A stretch of DNA of 64,000 nt, taken from NCBI GenBank assembly GCA_963770485.1, contig CAVYPX010000012.1, positions 189,287-253,286 of the forward strand, in the 5' to 3' direction. The translations under genes and the position numbers were made by a program. The DNA is from CAVVEC01 sp963770485 (GTDB lineage: Bacteria; Acidobacteriota; Terriglobia; Terriglobales; Acidobacteriaceae). Under the pieces are notes generated by a model, which was not told the DNA's origin, made no database searches, and saw nothing but the letters and a program-made list of their open reading frames with translations. Below, one piece after another: positions 8,233 through 15,777 of this stretch (position 1 is its first letter; every line of letters starts with the position of its first letter).

Positions 8233-8297
8233 CCCGTCAGACCAAGCCGAGTCGACTCGGGGACACGCTGGGTTCCTCTCAGCGAAATTCTGACGGG
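8233..8297 (+). other. possible three-way-junction structure
   Basis: CCCGTCAGA (8233-8241) pairs perfectly with TCTGACGGG (8289-8297). Inside lie a 14-bp perfect palindrome CCGAGTCGACTCGG (8247-8260) and a hairpin CGCTG...CAGCG (8266-8284). Together they would form a closed three-way junction about 25 bases upstream of the degraded kinase reading frame. It could be a structured leader RNA, a set of operators, or a mobile-element remnant. Confidence 0.4.
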
Positions 8298-8321
8298 CAA
8301 TCGCTGGTGCGGGTGTTCGCC

Positions 8322-8731
8322 ATGGGCAGTGCCCTCAGAGCACCGATACCCTTTCCTGCCCCAGGTGATCTAGCGGGCAGAAGTGTAGGCCGGTTTGTAA
8401 TCCACTCCAAGCTGGGGGCCGGAGCAATGGGCGAGGTCTACTACGCGGAGGACACTGAACTCAAGCGCCCGGTAGCCCTCAAGCGCGTAGCTCACAAGCT
8501 GGGCAATGATCCTGAGGCCCGCCGGCAAATCCTGCGAGAGGCGCGTCGCGCCTCCGCGCTTAGCTCCGAACACATCGCCAGCATTTACGACGTAGTCGAG
8601 GATCTCGACGAACTGCTCCTGGTAATGGAGTACGTCGAAGCGACCAAGGTGCATGAAAGATATGAGTACGAAGTCCGTGACAGCTTGGGCAATGTCTTGG
8701 TGACGCCTCAGAAATCGTCATCAAGCCCTGA
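8322..8731 (+). pseudogene. serine/threonine kinase N-terminus fused to tail of neighbouring family, remnant
   Basis: From ATG 8322 (or GTG 8307) the frame encodes the first part of a Hanks-type kinase: GRFVIHSKLGAGAMGEVYYA (glycine-rich loop), PVALKRV (ATP-binding Lys), and a helix-C-like stretch ending LDELLLVMEYVEA at the hinge. Everything after the hinge is missing: no HRD, DFG or activation loop. At about 8640 the sequence switches to ERYEYEVRDSLGNVLVT. A shift of frame near 8700 then gives SEIVIKP and a stop at 8729-8731. That ending is the same as the C-terminus of the next gene (YRYEIWVGEKLMLDSEIVIKP-stop in parts). It is therefore a recombinant, frameshifted remnant. Confidence 0.7.
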
Positions 8732-8812
8732 AGAGTGTGTACGCGAATCAACTCTGAGCGTGAACACGTGAACATCGAAGACTAGCGAGTCATTCCTATT
8801 AGGAGGCCGATC

Positions 8813-9157
8813 ATGACAACAGTAACTGCGGTTCAAATCCGCATCGATACGAGAAAGAAGCTTGTCGATCGAGAGTTGGTGGTATTGAGCAAGCGCAACA
8901 AAGATGAGGTCGAGTGGGTTTCCGAAGACAATGTGAACTACAGCGTTCGCTTCCACAAACGCACTCCATTTCATGCCCATGAGTTTCATGTGCCCGCCAA
9001 TGACGGTGCTTTGTCTGGACCGCCGCTGGCGAAAGCCGAGGCGTGCGAGAGGTGTTCATACGAGTCGCCAGTTCGGGGACACCCTGAGCACTACAGATAC
9101 GAGATCTGGGTCGGCGAGAAGCTGATGCTGGATTCGGAGATCGTTATCAAGCCGTAG
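8813..9157 (+). CDS. conserved-looking hypothetical protein, beta-rich
   Basis: This 114-residue protein starts at an ATG with AGGAGG six bases upstream. It contains EVEWVSEDNVNYSVRFHKRT, PFHAHEFHVPANDG, and the end YRYEIWVGEKLMLD plus SEIVIKP. The layout (short beta strands, W..D....F.V.F...PF, then a final beta hairpin ending in IxP) resembles a small domain family that I recognise only vaguely and cannot name. A second partial copy of its 3' end lies just upstream, joined to the kinase remnant, showing local duplication. No signal peptide or catalytic motif is seen. Confidence 0.6.
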   Translation: MTTVTAVQIRIDTRKKLVDRELVVLSKRNKDEVEWVSEDNVNYSVRFHKRTPFHAHEFHVPANDGALSGPPLAKAEACERCSYESPVRGHPEHYRYEIWVGEKLMLDSEIVIKP

Positions 9158-9437
9158 TCGTTGTTTTGGTCTAAAAGGCGGACTTCAGGGTGGTGGGCGG
9201 CGCACGCAGCCTCTGCGACCCCTCACCACCGCCCTGTCGAACGGACAAGAATGCCGGGAAGCAGCTGGCAGTACGCGCCTGGTAGGGATCCTTCGACCGC
9301 AGGACTGCTTCGCGTTGCGGCGCAGTTCCTCGGCAGGATGACGACAGGGCGAAAGGAAGCGGTATAGTTGTCCCAAACCGCAAGGCACCGAAATCTCCGC
9401 GCCTCCGGTTTTGAGATTTTTCATTTAAAATGCCCTC

Positions 9438-10181
9438 GTGCTCCCAAACAGATTGGTTCTCCTGATCGGCCTCGGCGTGACGCAGTTTGCTCTCGCTCAA
9501 CAGCGGTCGCAGCCGCAAGTCAAGGTCAATGTGCTGAATGTCTGCACGCCATCGCCCGAGGAGCAGAAGGAGATTGCATCCGCCTTCGACCACATCCCCA
9601 AGCAACCGCTTTTCAGCACGGATTTTGAAGTTGACCGCGGACGCTCCACCCTTGAGCAACGCCCGGAATTTCTCAAGGCCGGCGACAGCGCGCAATTTTC
9701 GTCCGATTCCGGAACCGCCGCCTGGGTGCGTATCCGTCGCGAATTTTCTGTGCAGGCCCTGTTTTCAACCGTGCAGTACTCGTTCAGCCAGGACCCGATG
9801 AATATGATGGAGACGCTGGCGTTTCACGTGCGTGATCCCAAAGACCTGCTGCAAGTTTCCATCGAAGACAGCGCCTCCGCAGTGACCACTCCGGCGGCCA
9901 TGCTGGGTACGAACACACCAGCCAGTCGGATACAGTTGGAGCGGTTCGGAAAGTCGTCGGTCGTGCTGGCTCGCTGTTCCGCTACCCAAGACAAGCCGGC
10001 ACCCGACCAAAGCGCTTACGAGCCGCTGTTCCGGAGCGCATCGGCGATCGTGGCCAACTATCGTACTCTCTTGGGCGCGAGCCACACGGTACCGGAGGAA
10101 TTGGCAAGGGTTGGCGCTTTGGGAGCAAGTAAGTCGAAGCGGAAGAGTGCGGCCAAGAAGTCGGCATCGGGAGACAAGTGA
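9438..10181 (+). CDS. secreted hypothetical protein with basic tail
   Basis: A GTG start gives a signal peptide (MLPNRLVLLIGLGVTQFALA) and a 247-residue protein. The mature part has no motif I recognise. It contains two Cys residues (VNVLNVCTPSPEEQ; VVLARCSATQ) that could form a disulfide. The last 20 residues are rich in Lys and Ser (SKSKRKSAAKKSASGDK), perhaps for nucleic-acid or surface contact. No strong ribosome binding site precedes the GTG, so the start is tentative. It sits alone, about 120 bases before trxB. The 280 bases upstream (9158-9437) hold no credible gene. Confidence 0.6.
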   Translation: MLPNRLVLLIGLGVTQFALAQQRSQPQVKVNVLNVCTPSPEEQKEIASAFDHIPKQPLFSTDFEVDRGRSTLEQRPEFLKAGDSAQFSSDSGTAAWVRIRREFSVQALFSTVQYSFSQDPMNMMETLAFHVRDPKDLLQVSIEDSASAVTTPAAMLGTNTPASRIQLERFGKSSVVLARCSATQDKPAPDQSAYEPLFRSASAIVANYRTLLGASHTVPEELARVGALGASKSKRKSAAKKSASGDK

Positions 10182-10303
10182 ACTTCTTGCTGACTCCGCC
10201 GAGGTGGGGACGCCCGCGCCTGCATTGGAAAACTAATCTCCCGGGTGCGAGGGTTCCTGAGTTTGAACCCAAATCGTGAGATCCGCAATCTAATCTGATT
10301 CCT

Positions 10304-11230
10304 ATGGAAGAGATCCGCAATGTCGTGATTATCGGTTCCGGCTGCGCCGGACACACTGCTGCGCTCTACACCGCGCGTGCCAACCTGAAACCGTTGGTGC
10401 TGGAAGGCCACGAACCGGGCGGGCAGCTTTCGCTCACTACGTCAGTAGAGAACTTTCCCGGCTTCCCCGAAGGCATACAAGGGCCCGAGCTCATCGACAA
10501 CATGCGCAAGCAAGCTTCGCGCTTTGGCGCGGACTATAAACACGGGCATGTAACTAGCGTGGATCTCAGCCAGCGTCCGTTCAAGCTTCATGTCAGCCAT
10601 GAAGTCATCCACGCGCGCACGCTGATCATCGCCAGCGGCGCGTCGGCGCGCTGGCTCGGGCTGCCCCACGAGCAGCAACTGATCGGACACGGCGTGTCCT
10701 CCTGCGCGACCTGTGATGGGTTCTTTTTTTCGGGCAAGGAGATTACCGTGATCGGCGGCGGCGACTCCGCCATGGAGGAAGCGATTTTCCTTACTCGCTT
10801 TGCCACCAAGGTTACGCTCATTCATCGTCGCGAGAACTTCCGCGCGTCGAAGATCATGCTGGAGCGGGCGCAGCACAACGACAAAATTCATTTCCTTACC
10901 GATACCGTGGTGGAAGACGTGTACGACGTCCAAAAGAAGGAAGTCACAGCTTTGAAACTGCGCAATCTGAAGACGGACAAAGTTTGGGATTTCCCGACCA
11001 GCGCGATGTTTCTCGGTATCGGCCACATCCCCAACACGAAAATATTCGAGGGCCAGCTTGAGATGGATCAAGACGGCTATTTGAAAACCCATAGTTATGT
11101 CTTCACCCGTGTCCATGGGGTTTACGCCTGCGGAGATGTGCAAGACCGACGCTATCGCCAAGCCGTTACCGCAGCCGGTACCGGCTGCATGGCGGCGCTG
11201 GAAGTAGAGAAGTTTTTGGAAGAGCAGTAG
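10304..11230 (+). CDS. trxB: thioredoxin-disulfide reductase family
   Basis: This flavoprotein passes electrons from NADPH through FAD to the disulfide of thioredoxin in the cytoplasm. The 308-residue protein has the FAD Rossmann motif (VVIIGSGCAGHTAALYTARA), FPGFPEGIQGPEL, and the redox-active CATC at residues 134-137. The NADPH motif is VIGGGDSAMEEA (about 149-160), and the C-terminal FAD motif is GVYACGDVQDRRYRQAVTAA. Length and domain order are those of low-molecular-weight bacterial TrxB. The Gly-Cys in the first Rossmann motif replaces the usual GPAG by GCAG, a variation seen in some homologs. Thioredoxin itself is not adjacent. Confidence 0.93.
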   Translation: MEEIRNVVIIGSGCAGHTAALYTARANLKPLVLEGHEPGGQLSLTTSVENFPGFPEGIQGPELIDNMRKQASRFGADYKHGHVTSVDLSQRPFKLHVSHEVIHARTLIIASGASARWLGLPHEQQLIGHGVSSCATCDGFFFSGKEITVIGGGDSAMEEAIFLTRFATKVTLIHRRENFRASKIMLERAQHNDKIHFLTDTVVEDVYDVQKKEVTALKLRNLKTDKVWDFPTSAMFLGIGHIPNTKIFEGQLEMDQDGYLKTHSYVFTRVHGVYACGDVQDRRYRQAVTAAGTGCMAALEVEKFLEEQ

Positions 11231-11330
11231 CGAGTAGCTGGGACCTAGTAGCTAGTCATTTAGCTCGTGGCAATAAAGCTGTCATCCCGACCGGAGCGAA
11301 GCGGAGTGGAGGGACCTGCTTTTCTTCCGT
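11231..11330. repeat. partial copies of dispersed repeats
   Basis: After trxB, 11231-11262 contains short TAGCTAGT-like repetitive text. At 11279-11320 the phrase CTGTCATCCCGACCGGAGCG resembles one arm of the palindromic GTCATTCCGAGC element found complete at 26707-26795 and 40250-40343. Confidence 0.4.
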
Positions 11331-11393
11331 GACTCCGCCCGCCGCGGCCGTTGGCAGTTGCTATGAACGTCCGACCGAACAGGAGGCCATTCC

Positions 11394-11657
11394 ATGTCAC
11401 AAACAAGTTGCCCGCATGTCAAAGAAATCCGCCCCGTCACTCCCAGCGGTAAAGGCTGCAAGGAATGCCTCGAGATGGGCGACACCTGGGTTCATCTTCG
11501 AGAGTGCCTGACGTGTGGCCATGTCGGTTGCTGCGATTCATCCAAGAACAAGCATGCCACCAAGCACTTTCATCAGACCAAGCATCCCATCATGCGCTCG
11601 TTTGAGCCGGGTGAGAACTGGCGCTGGTGCTACGTGGACGAAATGTTCCTGAATTAG
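11394..11657 (+). CDS. UBP-type zinc finger protein
   Basis: The 87-residue protein is essentially a single UBP-type zinc finger. CPHV (8-11) and CKEC come first, then the core RECLTCGHVGCCDSSKNKHA and HFHQTKHPIMRSFEPGENW, followed by WCYVDEMFL. Cys and His spacing matches the ubiquitin-binding finger of eukaryotic USPs, for which small stand-alone bacterial versions exist. Their bacterial ligand is not known. An AGGAGG nine bases before the ATG supports the start. Confidence 0.88.
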   Translation: MSQTSCPHVKEIRPVTPSGKGCKECLEMGDTWVHLRECLTCGHVGCCDSSKNKHATKHFHQTKHPIMRSFEPGENWRWCYVDEMFLN

Positions 11658-11779
11658 AGACTCGCCGAACCGGGATCAGCGTTGAGCTGCGCAATCTGCG
11701 GCGATTTTATGCCGGTTGTGATACAAATTCTTGTGATGTTCATGCGCCTGCAAGGCACTCCTAGCTCCATCTTCTATCT

Positions 11780-12721
11780 GTGCGCGGGTATCTCGTGCTG
11801 AGGGCGATCTTCATCTCGCTTTCGGAGAGCCGCTGGCTGCGTGGAGTCGCTGAGCGGTCCGCGATCGGCCAGAAGTTCTCCAGCCGCTTTGTCGCGGGCA
11901 CTCAGGTGGAAGATGTACTGCGGGCGACCAAGGCGGTCAATCAAGCCGGCCTGAGCGTGTCCATCGACAACCTGGGCGAGAACGTCACGAATGCCGAGGA
12001 GGCCCGCGCCAGCGCCCAGCTCTACCACCAGTTGCTGGACGACATCGCTGCTCAGAAACTGGACGCCAACATCAGCTTGAAGCTCACCCACATGGGCCTG
12101 GACGTGGACGAAAAACTCGCTCGCGAGCAGGTATCGAGTCTGGTCGCCAAAGCAGCCGCCATGAACCCGCGCAACTTTGTCCGTGTAGACATGGAAGGCT
12201 CGCCCTACACCCAGCGCACGCTTGACTTCGTCCACGAACTGCACCGCGTGCCCGGAAACCGGGGATGCGTTGGAGCCGTCATCCAGTCCTACATGCGCCG
12301 CTCTGAGAGCGATATTGAGAAGTTACTGGCTGACGGAATCCGGATCCGCCTGTGCAAGGGCGCCTACAAAGAACCGCCCGAGATTGCGTTTCAGAAGAAG
12401 TCTGAGGTCGACGCCAGCTATGTCAAGTTGATGAAGATATTGATGAAGAGCAATGTCTACCACGGTCTGGCGACTCACGACGAAAACATCATCAACCAGG
12501 CCAAAGCTTTCGCAATCAGCGAAAAAATCTCCCGCGACGCGTTCGAGTTTCAGATGCTCAACGGTATCCGCCGCGACCTGCAGCAGAATTTGGTACAGAA
12601 TGGCTGGCGCATGCGAGTCTACATTCCATTCGGCACGGAGTGGTATCCCTACTTAATGCGCCGCCTGGCCGAGCGCCCGGCGAATGTGCTGTTCATCGCG
12701 AAAAACCTGCTGCGCAGGTAA
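11780..12721 (+). CDS. proline dehydrogenase family protein
   Basis: This FAD-dependent enzyme oxidises proline to pyrroline-5-carboxylate. The 313-residue monofunctional form shows the TIM-barrel PRODH pattern: SIDNLGENVTNAEEA, ISLKLTHMGLDVDEKLAREQ, FVRVDMEGSPYTQRTLDFVH, VGAVIQSYMRRSESDIEKL, IRLCKGAYKEPPEIAF, GLATHDENII, FEFQMLNGIRRDLQ, and the terminal VYIPFGTEWYPYLMRRLAERP, all of which contact FAD or proline in known structures. The start is a GTG at 11780. It stands alone, with the convergent regulator gene 17 bases past its stop. No P5C dehydrogenase is adjacent. Confidence 0.9.
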   Translation: MRGYLVLRAIFISLSESRWLRGVAERSAIGQKFSSRFVAGTQVEDVLRATKAVNQAGLSVSIDNLGENVTNAEEARASAQLYHQLLDDIAAQKLDANISLKLTHMGLDVDEKLAREQVSSLVAKAAAMNPRNFVRVDMEGSPYTQRTLDFVHELHRVPGNRGCVGAVIQSYMRRSESDIEKLLADGIRIRLCKGAYKEPPEIAFQKKSEVDASYVKLMKILMKSNVYHGLATHDENIINQAKAFAISEKISRDAFEFQMLNGIRRDLQQNLVQNGWRMRVYIPFGTEWYPYLMRRLAERPANVLFIAKNLLRR

Positions 12722-12738
12722 GGCGCAATTGCTTCCTC

Positions 12739-14232
12739 TCAATTCTCGATGGGCACGCCTATTCGCGTGAGCAGATCGCGGTATGTGGGCTCGTCGCGCA
12801 GGCCCTCGAATTCCGGGTCGTTATTGACGAAGAGCATCGAGCCATCACGCTGTTCGTAGGCTGCTTTCAAGTACCGCAAAGCTCCGTCGTTGTTCCCCAG
12901 CCAAGCGCAGGTCTGGGCCAGAGTTGTCGGTGGAACCATCCCTTGCGCATAAAACTTCTTCTGGGCGCGCAGCATGCCTTCGAACATGCCACGTGACCCG
13001 CTGGCAGCGAAGCCCTTCTCTGCCGCGGTCTCGATCGCGAGCCCTGAATTGTCATGCATCAGCTGAGCATCCAGCTTTAGCTCGGCAAGGAAGTGGGGAT
13101 AATCCTTATTCCTTAGGTAGAAATATTGCAGGTAAAGATGGGGCGAACGGAACCCCGGCTCCGTCTTCTCCATCTGTTGCAGCAGCACCAGCGCCTCGTC
13201 TTTGCGACCCGTGGTGAGAAGGATGTTGCCTTTGTCGGCCAAAATGGAGGTAGAGGTAGGATCAAGCGCCTGGGCGCGCTCAATCTCCGCCAGCGATTCA
13301 GGGAAACGGTGAAGCGCAAGCAGACAATTGGCATACCAGTGATGCGCGCTTGCGTTATTGGGATCGAGAGCAATCGCGCGCTGGAATTCCCGTTCCCCAG
13401 CTTTCAAGTCCCAGGTTCCAAAGAACAAGGTAAATGCCAGCGAGGCGTGTGCGGCGGAAGATTGATCGTCAAGTTCCACAGCCCTTTTCGCTGCCGCCAG
13501 GGCGCGAGTGTAGGCCTCGCCGCTGGGCATGAGCGTGTACTCCCGCAACAGGTTGTAACAATCTGCGAGGCCTACGTAAGCCGCAGCATAACTGGGATCG
13601 TGCACAATAGCCTGGGTGAAGTAATCTACGGCCTTGTTCAAGTCCTCTGGCGTTCTCTTGTTCCAGTAGTACCTTCCCTTGAGGTAAAGCTGCTCGGCTT
13701 CGGGACTATGGACAGGGGACGAGGCCTGCACCACCCCGCGCGGCGAGGCTTGTTGTGAACCGGTGGCCGCGCTTCCCGTATCTGTGGCGGAGGTGAGACT
13801 CGCAGTTGGATGGTAGAGCATTAGGGCCAAAGTCGCCACAATGAGCAGAGCCCCTGCCACCAGCCACCCGGTTTTCGCAGGACCGCCATGCCTAGGACCG
13901 GCATGCAGCACCGTGGACGGTGCCGGTACAGCTTCGAGTCGTGTACTGCTGTCAGGGACCAGGATAGCCGGAGATGTGCGCTCGGGTAGGACTTTGAGGC
14001 TCGCGCCCGTGGCCCCCGACAAACCCGCTCCCCCAGTGCGAGGCGCTGCCAGCCAATCCGAGAGTTCGTCAGTGTAGGCGTAAACCCGCCCCTTGGTCCC
14101 CGGCAAACGGTGGACGGGCAGGCCTAATTCCTTCTCCCAGCGATTAACCGTGCGCTCGTCGCGGCCAAAAAAGACCGCGATCTCCTTCCAGGAGTCGAGC
14201 CGCTGACGACTTGTAGACGGATTACTCCCCAC
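12739..14232 (-). CDS. HTH-TPR regulator with membrane anchor
   Basis: This 497-residue protein begins (GTG at 14232) with a MerR/excisionase-like winged helix: RLDSWKEIAVFFGRDERTVN, then RWEKELGLPVHRLPG and RVYAYTDELSDWL. A Pro/Thr-rich linker leads to one transmembrane helix (about residues 122-142, LVAGALLIVATLALMLY). The C-terminal 330 residues are tetratricopeptide repeats (LKGRYYWNKRTPEDLNKAVD, YFTQAIVHDPSYAAAYVGLA, FQRAIALDPNNASAHHWYAN). The plan resembles ToxR/CadC-like one-component regulators with a periplasmic TPR sensor, frequent in acidobacteria. It is divergent from the two large repeat proteins, a possible target, but that link is inference. Confidence 0.78.
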   Translation of the reverse strand: MGSNPSTSRQRLDSWKEIAVFFGRDERTVNRWEKELGLPVHRLPGTKGRVYAYTDELSDWLAAPRTGGAGLSGATGASLKVLPERTSPAILVPDSSTRLEAVPAPSTVLHAGPRHGGPAKTGWLVAGALLIVATLALMLYHPTASLTSATDTGSAATGSQQASPRGVVQASSPVHSPEAEQLYLKGRYYWNKRTPEDLNKAVDYFTQAIVHDPSYAAAYVGLADCYNLLREYTLMPSGEAYTRALAAAKRAVELDDQSSAAHASLAFTLFFGTWDLKAGEREFQRAIALDPNNASAHHWYANCLLALHRFPESLAEIERAQALDPTSTSILADKGNILLTTGRKDEALVLLQQMEKTEPGFRSPHLYLQYFYLRNKDYPHFLAELKLDAQLMHDNSGLAIETAAEKGFAASGSRGMFEGMLRAQKKFYAQGMVPPTTLAQTCAWLGNNDGALRYLKAAYEQRDGSMLFVNNDPEFEGLRDEPTYRDLLTRIGVPIEN

Positions 14233-14427
14233 CGTATGCCCGGAAGTGTCTGGTTTTATCGGGTAATGCCTATTGCCCGACGGGGGAGGGGCAACTCAGT
14301 ATATGCGAAAGCTGGGGTGACAGGTAAGCTTTATCCAAATTCTTGGGCCTCTTCCAGCTTGTTCCGCACCCCGCAGGAACCGTAAGTGTTTTAGAACCAT
14401 AAACTTCCGAAATGACCGTGAGGGAGC

Positions 14428-15711
14428 ATGCAGCGCGCAGTCACCGACAGTGTAGAGAAGAATTGCCTGAACAATTCTGAGTTCGCGTCGAACCTCGGTT
14501 CGACAAAACCCAACTCAACGAAACTAACCTTTGCCACGCGCGGCAATTTGGCGCTGGCCCTGCTTTCCGCGCTGTTGCTGGTTAGCATTCAGCCAGCCCA
14601 CGCCCAAACCGAAACGCTGCTCTACAGCTTCGGGAGTCAATCAGGAGACGGAATTGAGCCCTCCACCGCCCTGGTTCTGAACAGCAAGGGCACCCTCTAT
14701 GGCACTACCATCAGCGGTGGGACAGCTAACGCGGGCACGGTTTTCAAACTCACTTTGACTGGGAAAGAAACCGTGCTCTACAGCATAGGGAGCCAAGCCG
14801 GGGACGGCGTCAATCCGTACGGAGGCTTGATCATGGACAAGAAGGGCACTCTCTACGGCACTACCGTGCTGGGAGGCGCCTATGGCGGCGGAACAGTATT
14901 CAAAGTCACCTCCGCCGGGAAAGAGAGCGTGCTCTACAGCTTTGGCAGCCAGTCCGGGGACGGCAACTCCCCTTGGGATGGGCTCATCATGGATGCCAAA
15001 GGCACTCTCTATGGCACTACTGCCGCGGGCGGGGCGAAGAACGCAGGCACCGTGTTTAAGCTCACCTCGACTGGGAAAGAAAGCGTGCTCTACAGTTTCG
15101 GGACTCAATCCGGAGACGGATCTGTTCCCTACGCGGGGGTGATTCTGGACAACCAGGGCAATATCTATGGCACCACAAACTTCGGCGGCGCGCACGGGAG
15201 CGGCACGATCTTCAAGCTTACCTCGCGGGGGAAAGAACGCGTGCTTTACAGCTTCTGCGCCCAGCAGAACTGCGATGACGGGAACTACCCCTACGCGGGC
15301 TTGATCAGGGATCGGCACGGCAACCTCTTTGGCACTACTATCGACGGCGGCGTGCAAAACAACTCAGGCGCGGTGTTTGAGCTTACCGCAGCCGGGAAGG
15401 AAAACCTGCTTTACAGCTTCGTGAACGGCGGTGATGGACTGAACCCCTATGCGGGGTTGGTTATGGACAAGAAAGGCAACCTTTATGGTGCCTCGCTGCA
15501 GGGCAGCTCTAACGCCGGAGCGGCGTTCGAGCTGTCGCCGGGCAAGGCAGGGGTCTGGACCTTCACTGTTCTCCATGACTTCACTGGCGGCAAGGGGGAT
15601 GGGGCGAATCCATACGGTACGCCGGTCCTGGACAAGCACGGCAATCTCTATGGCACCACAGAATACGGGGGCACTTACGGTAACGGCACGGTCTATAAGC
15701 TGACCCCATAG
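14428..15711 (+). CDS. GloVer-repeat secreted protein
   Basis: After an N-terminal region with a hydrophobic export segment (LALALLSALLLVSIQPAHAQ) come seven repeats of about 50 residues. Each has the pattern LYSFGSQSGDG - GLIMDKKGTLYGTTxxGG - GTVFKLTxxGKE. This is the Gloeobacter/Verrucomicrobia (GloVer) repeat, expected to form a beta-propeller-like fold. The protein ends with the last repeat (GTVYKLTP) without an evident sorting domain. One insert (CAQQNCDDGNYP) carries a likely disulfide. The repeats are more uniform at DNA level in the first four units, suggesting recent internal duplication. Function is unknown; it is probably extracellular. Confidence 0.85.
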   Translation: MQRAVTDSVEKNCLNNSEFASNLGSTKPNSTKLTFATRGNLALALLSALLLVSIQPAHAQTETLLYSFGSQSGDGIEPSTALVLNSKGTLYGTTISGGTANAGTVFKLTLTGKETVLYSIGSQAGDGVNPYGGLIMDKKGTLYGTTVLGGAYGGGTVFKVTSAGKESVLYSFGSQSGDGNSPWDGLIMDAKGTLYGTTAAGGAKNAGTVFKLTSTGKESVLYSFGTQSGDGSVPYAGVILDNQGNIYGTTNFGGAHGSGTIFKLTSRGKERVLYSFCAQQNCDDGNYPYAGLIRDRHGNLFGTTIDGGVQNNSGAVFELTAAGKENLLYSFVNGGDGLNPYAGLVMDKKGNLYGASLQGSSNAGAAFELSPGKAGVWTFTVLHDFTGGKGDGANPYGTPVLDKHGNLYGTTEYGGTYGNGTVYKLTP

Positions 15712-15777
15712 AACCTGGCGGAGAGGGAGGGCTTGGATCCGCAAATTTCCATCTCATCGCGACAGAGGAGAACACAA

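Noticed and set aside
9171..9695. Minus-strand frame of 174 codons before the 9438 gene
   Set aside because: No start context, atypical composition, and overlaps the signal-peptide-bearing gene on the other strand.
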